A stretch of DNA of 13,686 nt from JAYEJW01 sp034716535 (GTDB lineage Bacteria > Pseudomonadota > Gammaproteobacteria > Chromatiales > Chromatiaceae), in assembly GCA_034716535.1 (NCBI GenBank), contig JAYEJW010000190.1, positions 1-13,686 on the forward strand, in the 5' to 3' direction. The notes beneath the pieces were generated by a model that was not told the origin of the DNA, searched no databases, and was given only the letters and a program-made list of their open reading frames with translations. Each line of letters opens with the position of its first letter. Positions within the stretch are counted from its first letter, which is position 1. This document shows positions 6,841 through 13,686 of this stretch, in pieces. The position numbers and the translations under genes are program-made.

Positions 6841-8307
6841 TCAGGCCAAATCGTAGTTGAGAATGTCACTGGTGCGGCGGCAGATTTCCCGTCCGTAATC
6901 CGTCCACAGCCCTTGGCCCCAGTATCGATAGCAGCTGGTCTGAGAGCTCATGAGGTGGAACAGGGCGCTGCGGTAAGCCTGCGCGCTGCTCGGCACCTTC
7001 GGTACCAAGACCTTCTCGTTGAACAGTGCGCTCACCTCCTCCATGGGACCGAGCACATTCTCGTAGCCCTGCACCCAGGACAGGTCGTTGGTCCAGCTTC
7101 CGCCGTCCATGTGGAAGCGATGGTCGGACTGTTTCAGCTCCTCGATCGCCTTCTCCAGCCGCCCCGGACCGTCACCGGGGCTCATGTGCTGCCAAAGCTT
7201 GTGGTGAAACAGGGGCTGGATCTCAGGGAGGTCCGACTCCTTGATCCCCATGGCGAACAGGTGCTCGAGGTACTCGCTCGCGTTCATCAGGGGCACGTCC
7301 GAGCCGCTGGAGGCCCGCACCGCCTCCATGAACTTGGGGGGAAACTCGTTCATCATCACGCCGCCGTTCTCGCCGTCGGCGATCTGCGTGACCAGGGGCG
7401 GCACCGACTTGCCCGCAAGCTCCCAACGATCGAGGCTCTGGGCCTCGTACCAGGGCTGCATCTGGGCCACCAGCTTGGTATCCGAGCCCTGGGTCTTGAC
7501 GATCGCGATGATGCTCGCCGTCTCGCCCTTCGAGTTTGTGCACACCAGGCGATGGGGCAGATGGGGACGCTGAGGGTGCCAGCCGCTCTCCGGATGCTCC
7601 ACCGTGTGCTCCTGCACCAGGACCCACTGATAGCCGCAGTCGACCAGCGTCTTCACGAACTCGTAGGCCACGTCCGGGTGGTTGGGCAGGGCCATCTCCG
7701 AGGGCGAGAAGCCGCGCACCCGTTCCAGCGCCTCGAGACCGAAAATCGCCGCGAAGTGGTGCTGCCAGGCCCGCACGTGCAGGCGGTAGTCCTGCACCGG
7801 AGTGGACGGCGCCACCGCGTGTCCCCAGGGCATGCCCAGCCACTCGGTGGTCCAGGAGTAGTCGGAATTGCAGGTAATGGTCTTGAGGCTGTCGATGACG
7901 TCGTCCAGCCCCATGTGCCGCAGACCGTGAAGCAGGGTGCCTGAATACTCCAGCATTACCCGGGGCGACTTGTCCTCCCCCACCAACTGGGGGATGAGCT
8001 CGCCCATGCGCTTGTAGCACCAGGCGAAGACAGGTGCGTTGTGGTTATCGCCGATGTCCTGGTGCTCCATCATGTACTGCAGGTTGCTGATGATGGCCGC
8101 GCTCTTCAGGTCGTCTCCGCCAGCGGGGATCAGGGGCTGATGCATGTGCAGGGCGATGGCGCTCGCGGCGCGGATGGAGCCGAAGTCGACGCGGCCCCGG
8201 TCTGCGAAGAGCGTTTTGCTCGCGCCGGCGGCGATTGCTCGCTCCACGTCGGCATCGAAGCCGGAGACGTTCGGAACACCTTCGACGTATTCGGGTAGTT
8301 GGTTCAC
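6841..8307 (-). CDS. Glycoside hydrolase family 57 protein (larger paralogue)
   Basis: A 488-residue cytoplasmic protein without a signal peptide. It starts at a GTG preceded by AAGGA eight bases upstream; an ATG five bases upstream of the GTG is out of frame (ATG CCG TGA). GH57 motifs: HMHQP at 54-58, GFSPSEMALP at 199-208 with E204 in the place of the catalytic nucleophile, and IADGENGG at 309-316 with D311 as the likely acid/base. The ending carries TSCYRYWG (457-464). GH57 enzymes act on alpha-glucans by a retaining mechanism as amylases, 4-alpha-glucanotransferases, branching enzymes or pullulanases; which applies here cannot be told. The usual W-x-E around the nucleophile is SPSE, so this is an atypical subfamily. 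It follows the second GH57 gene by 104 nt in the same direction, probably in one operon, which suggests paired roles in glycogen or maltodextrin metabolism. Confidence 0.85.
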   Translation of the reverse strand: MNQLPEYVEGVPNVSGFDADVERAIAAGASKTLFADRGRVDFGSIRAASAIALHMHQPLIPAGGDDLKSAAIISNLQYMMEHQDIGDNHNAPVFAWCYKRMGELIPQLVGEDKSPRVMLEYSGTLLHGLRHMGLDDVIDSLKTITCNSDYSWTTEWLGMPWGHAVAPSTPVQDYRLHVRAWQHHFAAIFGLEALERVRGFSPSEMALPNHPDVAYEFVKTLVDCGYQWVLVQEHTVEHPESGWHPQRPHLPHRLVCTNSKGETASIIAIVKTQGSDTKLVAQMQPWYEAQSLDRWELAGKSVPPLVTQIADGENGGVMMNEFPPKFMEAVRASSGSDVPLMNASEYLEHLFAMGIKESDLPEIQPLFHHKLWQHMSPGDGPGRLEKAIEELKQSDHRFHMDGGSWTNDLSWVQGYENVLGPMEEVSALFNEKVLVPKVPSSAQAYRSALFHLMSSQTSCYRYWGQGLWTDYGREICRRTSDILNYDLA

Positions 8308-8411
8308 GGCATGGATCCTTCTGTTGAGAGATCGGGAGTGGCTCGCAACCGGGAACAGGGCGATCGTGCGGGGTCGCCGGGTCCCGGATCTTGGTTCGGA
8401 GAATCAGGTGC

Positions 8412-9611
8412 TCAAGTGATGGGCAATTCGCCCAGCCGCTCGTGCACCCGTTGGAGGGCCCGCCCCGCTTCCTGCAGGTCGGCATCGGCGCGGGACACCC
8501 ATGCCTCGCCCCAGTAGAAGTTGCAGCTCGTCTCGGCCCGCAGCAGGTGCCAGGTGGCGTCCTCCAGGTCTCTCTGCATCTCGGCGTCCTCGCTGAGGCC
8601 ATGCACGCCCGCCTGCGCACGAGCGTCCTGAACCGCCGTACTGAGGGCTTGTACCGCCTCCAACGACTGCTTCTGGGTGTCCGAGCCGGTCCATTGGGTG
8701 AAGTCCCGCCCGTCGTGCCAGCCGGTGTTCCATGCGCCGGTGCGCACGCGCACCTCGCCGTAGGCGCCGTGTACATTGAGGTAGTCGCCGATGAAGGTCG
8801 GCGCCACCTGCGCCTGACCGGCGCGAAAGCGCTCCAGCAAGGGCTGGTAGAAGGCGCTCCAGAAGTTCGCACCTTCGGTCGCGTTGCGGAACCAGCCGCC
8901 ATTCTCCCCGTCCGTACAGGTGGTCACCAGGGGTGCAAAATCGCACCACTTGGTTCGCTCCGCCACCTCGCCCAGGAACCAACCGACCTCCATACCGGAC
9001 TCCTGCGCGTTGGAGAGGTCCCTGTCACGCACGACGATGACGATCTCGTCTTTGCCGTAACGGGCCACATGGGGCCGATATCGCAGCTCCTGCCAGCTCA
9101 TGGACGTCACCGGCTCCACGTGCTCGCTATCGACCAGGACATAACGGTAGCCGAATGCCCGCAGCAGCGGAATCAGCTCCATGGAGAAGCCCATCTCCGG
9201 CGGCCAAAACCCCTGAAAGCGGGGACGCCAGAACAGGTGCCTGGCGATGTCCAGCCAGCGCTGCAAATGCTCGGGACGGTCGGCTTCGGGGGTCAGGGGC
9301 AGGACCGGGTGATAATAGCCGGTGCCGACGATCTCGAAAACGTCCTGGTTCTGGAAATGCCACAGCATGGAGCCGCAGTCGACGGTCCCGTACACCCTCT
9401 GCTGAAACTCCGGATCGGAAAGGGTCTCAAGCAGTGTCCCCGACAGGGACAGATGGACCCGGGCCACGTCCTCGTAGCCCCACAGACTGCGCGAAATACG
9501 GTCCAGGGCGAAGAGGATTTCCCGGGCCTCCCAGCTCTTTTGCTCGAGCAGATCCTGCAGGTTACCCGGGGGCTGGTGCAGATTCAGGACCAGGGCGTGG
9601 TGGGCGATCAT
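8412..9611 (-). CDS. Glycoside hydrolase family 57 protein (smaller paralogue)
   Basis: A 399-residue cytoplasmic protein starting at ATG 9611; the upstream ribosome site is weak (AGAGA). GH57 motifs appear in order: LHQP (11-14), GTGYYHPVLPL (96-106), GFWPPEMGFS with E139 as predicted nucleophile (134-143), and CTDGENGGW with D234 as predicted acid/base (232-240). The C-terminus has TSCNFYWGEAW (361-371), matching the TSC-YWG ending of the neighbouring GH57 protein. The motif spacing fits a compact catalytic barrel with a short helical C-terminal domain, smaller than the 500-700 residues of branching enzymes and amylases. It is the first gene of the apparent two-gene unit. Substrate is most likely an alpha-1,4 or alpha-1,6 glucan, but exact activity is unknown. 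No truncation is seen. Confidence 0.87.
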   Translation of the reverse strand: MIAHHALVLNLHQPPGNLQDLLEQKSWEAREILFALDRISRSLWGYEDVARVHLSLSGTLLETLSDPEFQQRVYGTVDCGSMLWHFQNQDVFEIVGTGYYHPVLPLTPEADRPEHLQRWLDIARHLFWRPRFQGFWPPEMGFSMELIPLLRAFGYRYVLVDSEHVEPVTSMSWQELRYRPHVARYGKDEIVIVVRDRDLSNAQESGMEVGWFLGEVAERTKWCDFAPLVTTCTDGENGGWFRNATEGANFWSAFYQPLLERFRAGQAQVAPTFIGDYLNVHGAYGEVRVRTGAWNTGWHDGRDFTQWTGSDTQKQSLEAVQALSTAVQDARAQAGVHGLSEDAEMQRDLEDATWHLLRAETSCNFYWGEAWVSRADADLQEAGRALQRVHERLGELPIT

Positions 9612-9680
9612 CCGATGGGTCTCTGGTTAGTTAATCATGGGTAAAATGAAATTCGCCGCTTTGCAGGACAAGACGGCCAT

Positions 9681-9697
9681 CGCATATCCAGTATGCG
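9681..9697. promoter_or_regulatory. Inverted repeat in the divergent GH57 / ABC intergenic region
   Basis: CGCATA, five bases, TATGCG forms a perfect 6-bp inverted repeat about 70 bp upstream of the GH57 start codon and about 135 bp upstream of the plus-strand small gene. Its size resembles a dimeric regulator's operator. A TAAAAT hexamer on the minus strand (9705-9700) just beside it could be a -10 box, but no -35 supports it. Confidence 0.3.
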
Positions 9698-9790
9698 CGT
9701 ATTTTACGCCGCCTCGGCGCGCTTTTCTTCACCGCGGACAGCGAAAGTTCCGGCGCAGGCGGCCGATGCCTTGATACCGGGCAATTCCAC

Positions 9791-9806
9791 CTGCAATATC
9801 TTGCAG
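9791..9806. promoter_or_regulatory. Inverted repeat before the small plus-strand gene
   Basis: CTGCAA, TATC, TTGCAG is a perfect 6-bp inverted repeat ending 26 nt before the ATG at 9833. It could be an operator or a leader hairpin controlling the small gene and the ABC genes behind it. No factor can be named. Confidence 0.3.
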
Positions 9807-9832
9807 AAGCCTTGGCAGCCCGAGTCCCGACA

Positions 9833-10072
9833 ATGCCCCACGTCGTCATCGACCCCGAGTCCAAATCCCTGGAGGAGCGTTTCGCCTTGATCAAGACGCC
9901 GCGCAAGAGTCGTTCCCGTTACCCGGAAGGATGCGTCACCCCGGTGGCCGATGAGCGGGCGGCTCGCGAGGGCGCGGAGCCTCTGCGGAATCTGCACCCT
10001 GCCCTGGTCTACGGACCTTCGGTGTCGTCCGAGGGACAGCGTATCTATTACCTGGTCCGCTGGCTCGCCTGA
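9833..10072 (+). CDS. Small hypothetical protein upstream of the ABC genes
   Basis: A 79-residue protein with no recognised domain, signal peptide or membrane segment. The start chosen is ATG 9833 (MPHVVIDPESKSLEERF); a TTG at 9812 would add seven residues, and neither has a clear ribosome site. The middle is basic (KTPRKSRSRYPEGC, 21-34) and the end is aromatic and hydrophobic (VYGPSVSSEGQRIYYLVRWL, 59-78). I have an impression of similar small proteins in related gammaproteobacteria but cannot name a family. It lies 12 nt before the ABC ATPase start, in the same frame, and is likely co-transcribed with it. It could be an accessory factor of the transporter or unrelated. The frame is open and codon use resembles its neighbours, so I think it is real. 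Confidence 0.6.
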   Translation: MPHVVIDPESKSLEERFALIKTPRKSRSRYPEGCVTPVADERAAREGAEPLRNLHPALVYGPSVSSEGQRIYYLVRWLA

Positions 10073-10084
10073 GCCCACGCCCCC

Positions 10085-10861
10085 GTGGATCGACCGACCC
10101 CGCCCCCTCCTCCCCCCGCAGCGCGGACCGATACCCTGTCCGCCGGTCCCGGGCGAGCCCAATCGGACGACGAGGTCCTGGAGGTGCGCGGCCTCGCCAA
10201 GTCCTACCACGACGGGGAGACCGAGCATCCGGTGATCAGCGGCATCGAGCTCAAGATCGCCGGCGGTGAGTGCGTCGCCCTGCTCGGGCGCAGCGGCTCC
10301 GGCAAGTCGACCCTGCTCAACCTGCTGGCGGGGATTGACAAGCCGGACCGCGGCGAGGTACGCATCCTCGGGCGGCGCGTGTCGCACCTGCGCGAGCCCG
10401 ATCTCACCCTGTTCCGGCGCCGCCACATCGGATTCATTTATCAGTTCTTCAACCTGATCCCCACCCTCACGGTGGCGGAGAACCTGGCTCTGCCCCTGGA
10501 ACTGAACCGAATCGATGGCGCTCCCAAACGCGCGCGCATCGCCGACATGCTGAGACGGGTGGACCTCGCGGATCGCGCCGAGGCGTTTCCGGATCAGCTC
10601 TCCGGAGGAGAGCAGCAACGCATAGCCATCGCCCGCGCCCTGATACACGACCCCGACATTGTGCTCGCCGACGAGCCCACCGGGAACCTGGACGCCCATA
10701 CCGGCGAGCAGATCCTCGGTCTTCTCAACGAGCTCTTCCGCGACCAGGGCCGCACCCTGGTCCTGGTGACTCACAGTCTCGCCGTCTCACGCATCGCACA
10801 CCGGGTCATGTCCATCGTTGAAGGTCGACTCCGGGCTGGGGCACAGCACCTGTCCTGGTGA
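10085..10861 (+). CDS. ABC transporter ATP-binding protein, LolD/MacB type
   Basis: A 258-residue nucleotide-binding subunit that works at the inner face of the cytoplasmic membrane with an FtsX-type permease. Walker A GRSGSGKST (68-76), Q-loop Q120 (FIYQFFNLIP), signature LSGGEQQRIAIARAL (172-186), Walker B IVLADEP (192-198), D-loop GNLD (200-203) and H-loop H230 (LVTHS) are all intact. The FNLIPTLTVAENLALPLEL stretch (122-140) is typical of the LolD/MacB/FtsE group. The GTG start gives an unusual proline-rich lead of about 30 residues (six consecutive prolines); the only later in-frame start near the domain, a GTG at residue 34, would cut into the first strand. The stop overlaps the permease start at TGATG, so the two are coupled. 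They should form a type VII ABC machine that drives periplasmic lipid or lipoprotein extraction, or mechanical work, rather than classical import. Confidence 0.93.
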   Translation: MDRPTPPPPPPAARTDTLSAGPGRAQSDDEVLEVRGLAKSYHDGETEHPVISGIELKIAGGECVALLGRSGSGKSTLLNLLAGIDKPDRGEVRILGRRVSHLREPDLTLFRRRHIGFIYQFFNLIPTLTVAENLALPLELNRIDGAPKRARIADMLRRVDLADRAEAFPDQLSGGEQQRIAIARALIHDPDIVLADEPTGNLDAHTGEQILGLLNELFRDQGRTLVLVTHSLAVSRIAHRVMSIVEGRLRAGAQHLSW

Positions 10862-13374
10862 TGCCAGTCCTCCTCCGCGCCAGCCTGCGCTATCTCGCAA
10901 GACACCAGTGGCAGTCCTGGCTGTCGGTGATCGGCATCGCGCTGGGGGTGGCCGTCGTCGTGGCGGTCGACGTGGCCAATCAGAGCGCGCGCCAGGCGTT
11001 CCAGCTCTCGCTGGAGCGCATCGCAGGCCGGGCGACCCACCAGATCGAGAGCGCAACGGGCACCATCCCCGAAGCGCTCTATGTCCGCCTGCGACTGGAG
11101 GGCGGGCTGCGCCCGGCCGCTCCGGTCATCGAGGGGACGGTTCGTATCGCAGGGCGTACGTTCACTCTGCTCGGGATCGATCCTTTCGCCTCCCTGCCCT
11201 TTCAGCAGGGGGGGGTTGGGGTCGATCCGACGTCCGTCACCCGGCTGCTGACGAGGCCTGGGGGGCTGCTTCTGGGCGAGACCGACGCTGGCGAGCTGGG
11301 GGTCGAGGCGGGAACCGCGCTCACGCTGAAGGCGGGCGGGCACGCGCGCGAGGCAACGCTGGCCGGTATCGTTCGCGGCGAGGACAGGGCCTCCTTGGAC
11401 GGGCTGGCGATTACCGATATCGCATCGGCACAGGAGCTGCTCGGGCGCCTCGGTACCATCGACCGTATCGATCTCATCCTGATTGACGGGCAGGCGACGT
11501 CCCTCGAGAAACGGCTGCCGCCCGGTCTGATGCTGGTCAGCGCGCAGCGGCGCAGCCAGGCGCTGAGCCAGATGACGAGGGCCTTCCACACCAACCTCAC
11601 CGCCATGAGCCTGCTCGCCCTGTTCGTGGGGGGCTTCATCATCTACAACACCATGACCTTCGCGGTGCTGCGGCGGCGTCCGCTGCTGGGCACCTTGCGC
11701 ACCCTGGGCGTGACCCGGGCGGGACTGTTCCGTCTCGTGCTCCTCGAGGCGCTCGCCTTTTCGCTCATCGGCACCCTCATCGGGGTCGCCGCCGGAATCG
11801 CCGCCGGGTGGGGGCTGTTGCAGCTGGTCGCCCGCACCATCAACGATCTCTACTTCGCGCTCACCGTGAGCGAGCTCTTTCTTTCCCCCTGGGCACTCAT
11901 CAAAGGGGGTGGACTGGGAGTCCTTGTGACCCTGCTCGCCGCACTCGGGCCGGCGGTCGAGGCCGCAACGGCGCAGCCGCGCGACGTGCTTCGGCGCAAC
12001 CGTATCGAGCAGCAAGGTAAGCGGGCTCTGCCCTGGTTGAGCCTTTTCGGTATCGGCCTGATGCTCGCGGGGCTCGCGGTGGTGCAGATCCCCAGCCGTT
12101 CCGTTGCTGTGGGGTTCGTGGCCCTGTTCCTGGTCATGATCGGGTTCAGCCTCTGCGTTCCCCTGGTGTTACGGGGCCTCGTCTCGTTCCTGACGCCTCT
12201 GCTCGGGCGCATCGCCGGCCCTCAGGGGCAGCTTGCCGCCCGCGGCATCACCGCGTCCATAAGCCGCACCGGCATCGCGGTGGCGGCACTGACGGTGGCG
12301 GTGTCAGCCACCGTCGGTGTCGGCATCATGATCGACAGCTTCCGCGGCAGCGTCGCGTCCTGGCTGCAGAGCACGCTGCGCAGCGACCTCTATGTCTCAG
12401 CTCCCTCCTCCCCAGCGGGGGGCGAGGGCGTCTCCTTACCCCCCGGAATCGGCCGCGCGATCCGCGAGATCCCAGAGGTCGCCGAGACCAGCATGGGCCG
12501 GAGCGCTCGCGTCGAGGCGACGTCGGGCCAGGTTGCCCTGCTGGCGCTCGAATCCTCATCACAGAGCCACCGCGGTTTTCGCTTCAGGGGTGACGGGGCG
12601 GACGAGCTCTGGCCGCGCTTCGAGGCAGGCGAGCTGATCCTGATCTCCGAGCCATACGCCTATCATCAGGGGCTGGGAACCGGAGAGCGCGTAACCCTCC
12701 TCACCACGCAGGGATGGCGAGACTTCGAGATCGGGGGCCTGTTCCTGGACTACGGATCGGACAGCGGCATGCTTGTCCTGCAAAGGGCGGCCTACGCCAG
12801 GCTGTGGAAGGACCCAGGCGTATCCACCATCGGCGTCGTGCTCGCGGCCGATGCACCGATCGGGGACGCGCTGGAGAGGATACGCAGGGTTGCGGCCAAC
12901 TACGATACCGCAATCCAAGTGCGCGCCAACCGGACCATCCGAGAACAATCTCTCGAGATCTTCGACCGGACCTTTCTCATCACCCGGGTGCTGCGGCTCC
13001 TTGCCGTGGGCGTCGCCTTCGTGGGCGTGCTCAGCGCCCTGCTGGCGCTGCAAATGGAGCGCGCCCGCGAATACGCAATCCTGCGCGCCACAGGCGTCAC
13101 CCGGGGGCAGCTCCTCAGGCTGATCCTGCTCCAGACCTCTCTCATGGGGCTGGCGGCCGGTCTGCTCGCCCTCCCCCTGGGCTGGATCATGGGTGACCTC
13201 TTGATCCAGGTGATCAACCTACGCTCCTTCGGCTGGACCATGGAAATGACCCTGGCGGGCACGGTGCCGTTGACAGGACTGGCGATCGCCTGGGCCGCGG
13301 CGGTTCTGGCCGGACTCTACCCGGCCTACAAGGTCGCAAGAACCGACCCTGCAGCTGCCCTTCGGGCCGAGTGA
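10861..13374 (+). CDS. FtsX-type ABC permease with two modules
   Basis: An 837-residue inner-membrane protein, about twice the size of LolC or MacB-type single modules. TM1 (about 19-39) is followed by a periplasmic region (40-240) and three membrane segments around 246-268, 290-322 and 345-368, ending with the AAALGPAVEAA...PRDVLR motif of FtsX domains. A central group (about 393-440) and TM at 465-490 start the second module, with a second periplasmic region (about 491-705) and final segments around 707-731, 755-780 and 800-820, ending LYPAYKVARTDPAAALR. That makes ten segments. The ATG at 10861 overlaps the ATPase stop; a GTG one codon earlier is possible. This architecture resembles the single fused permeases found in YbbA/YbbP- and AttEFG-like transporters. 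In some species an AttH-like lipocalin follows; none is seen here. Substrate unknown. Confidence 0.9.
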   Translation: MPVLLRASLRYLARHQWQSWLSVIGIALGVAVVVAVDVANQSARQAFQLSLERIAGRATHQIESATGTIPEALYVRLRLEGGLRPAAPVIEGTVRIAGRTFTLLGIDPFASLPFQQGGVGVDPTSVTRLLTRPGGLLLGETDAGELGVEAGTALTLKAGGHAREATLAGIVRGEDRASLDGLAITDIASAQELLGRLGTIDRIDLILIDGQATSLEKRLPPGLMLVSAQRRSQALSQMTRAFHTNLTAMSLLALFVGGFIIYNTMTFAVLRRRPLLGTLRTLGVTRAGLFRLVLLEALAFSLIGTLIGVAAGIAAGWGLLQLVARTINDLYFALTVSELFLSPWALIKGGGLGVLVTLLAALGPAVEAATAQPRDVLRRNRIEQQGKRALPWLSLFGIGLMLAGLAVVQIPSRSVAVGFVALFLVMIGFSLCVPLVLRGLVSFLTPLLGRIAGPQGQLAARGITASISRTGIAVAALTVAVSATVGVGIMIDSFRGSVASWLQSTLRSDLYVSAPSSPAGGEGVSLPPGIGRAIREIPEVAETSMGRSARVEATSGQVALLALESSSQSHRGFRFRGDGADELWPRFEAGELILISEPYAYHQGLGTGERVTLLTTQGWRDFEIGGLFLDYGSDSGMLVLQRAAYARLWKDPGVSTIGVVLAADAPIGDALERIRRVAANYDTAIQVRANRTIREQSLEIFDRTFLITRVLRLLAVGVAFVGVLSALLALQMERAREYAILRATGVTRGQLLRLILLQTSLMGLAAGLLALPLGWIMGDLLIQVINLRSFGWTMEMTLAGTVPLTGLAIAWAAAVLAGLYPAYKVARTDPAAALRAE

Positions 13375-13562
13375 CGCCCTCGACTCTTCTGCGCTCAATG
13401 ACCAGGGGGTCGAATCACAGGTTTGAAAACGCGCTCTCGCTCAGGGACACCCACCACGGACGAGCGGCCTCTTCTCCGCAACCCAACCGGGGCCGGGATG
13501 CTCTAAGCTTTCACGAGAAGGCCCAACGAATGTGGTGAGCTACGGAGACCTCGATGTCGAAG
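13375..13562. other. Intergenic stretch without a recognisable gene
   Basis: Between the permease stop and the intron end I see no terminator, RNA gene or recognised coding region. A 55-codon plus-strand frame starts at a GTG overlapping the permease stop (13371-13538), but it has no family-like motif, signal peptide or ribosome site. This stretch is the 3' exon of the group II intron on the minus strand. Confidence 0.4.
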
Positions 13563-13686
13563 ATCGGGTCAGAGGGGGCCGCAGCCCCCGTCTGCCCACA
13601 GAACCGTGCGTACGGGTCCGTACACGGCTCCTCACGTAAGGCGTATCCACTGACTCACGTCAAACCAATGCGGTAACTGCTTATCG
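13563..13686 (-). mobile_element. Group II intron, 3' end (enters from right edge)
   Basis: On the minus strand, domain V lies at 13630-13601: GAGCCGTG pairs with CACGGTTC (8 bp, including the AGC triad and G-U), with the usual two-base CG bulge and a short upper stem TACG/CGTA around GACC. Domain VI follows (about 13597-13566): GGG/CCC and CAGA/TCTG below a GGGGGC/GCCCCC hairpin, with an unpaired A (plus-strand T at 13569) seven bases from the predicted end CCCGAT. A bulged A at this distance is the lariat branch point in known group II introns. The stretch 13631-13686 belongs to domain IV and may hold the end of an intron-encoded protein frame (reading DVSQWIRLT then TGA), but this is too short to assign. 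Domains I-III and any reverse transcriptase gene lie outside the window. Confidence 0.8.

Noticed and set aside
6736..9644. Two plus-strand open frames of about 400 residues
   Set aside because: Both are antisense to the two GH57 genes, which carry catalytic motifs in the right order.
9707..9730. CGCCG/CGGCG hairpin followed by CGCTTTTCTTC, terminator-like on the plus strand
   Set aside because: No plus-strand gene lies upstream, the stem is only 5 bp, and it falls inside a probable promoter region.
9647..9775. Short plus-strand frame starting ATG AAA TTC
   Set aside because: About 42 residues ending in an arginine-rich stretch, no recognisable motif, and overlapping the candidate regulatory repeats.
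10771..12015. 414-residue minus-strand open frame
   Set aside because: Antisense to the FtsX-type permease and low-complexity in composition.
13371..13538. 55-codon plus-strand frame whose GTG overlaps the permease stop (GTGA)
   Set aside because: The overlap looks like coupling, but the product has no signal peptide, family motif or ribosome site.
1..13686. CRISPR array
   Set aside because: No regularly spaced repeats were seen on reading the window; only the short inverted repeats and one 7-bp tandem repeat listed above.

Overview
The window is GC-rich, densely coded bacterial DNA. The tRNA-Cys–tRNA-Leu pair, the sigma70-like promoters and the protein repertoire suggest a gammaproteobacterium, perhaps a purple-sulfur or sulfur-oxidising (Chromatiales-like) one. 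That placement is inference from gene content; there is no rRNA or other marker gene to test it.

Left part (1-3438), accessory. A probable transposase C-terminus enters from the left edge and points into the 3' end of a large NACHT-type STAND NTPase gene on the minus strand. The NTPase ends in a formylglycine-generating-enzyme-like (FGE, C-type-lectin-fold) domain that is broken twice: a 7-bp tandem duplication (362-375) shifts the frame, and homology then stops at the junction with the transposase element (about 254-278). Divergent from it is a complete Phd/VapB–VapC (PIN) toxin-antitoxin pair. Its extended -10 promoter and palindromic operator lie in the 61-bp gap shared with the NTPase gene.

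Centre (3439-9611), core-like. There is a minus-strand tRNA-Cys(GCA)–tRNA-Leu(UAA) unit with a good promoter; the accessory block abuts the 3' side of the tRNA-Leu gene, a usual place for islands. Next come a P2-type (Ca2+-ATPase-like) cation pump and two tandem, diverged glycoside hydrolase family 57 proteins, probably acting on alpha-glucan, all on the minus strand.

Right part (9612-13374), plus strand. A small 79-residue protein of unknown function precedes a LolD/MacB-type ABC ATPase and a two-module FtsX-type permease. The last two overlap at TGATG. They should form an inner-membrane ABC machine of the lipoprotein/lipid-extraction or mechanotransmission type; no substrate protein is visible.

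Right edge (13375-13686). After about 190 bp without a recognisable gene comes the 3' end of a group II intron on the minus strand (domains V and VI with a bulged branch-point-like A). The rest of the intron lies outside the window.
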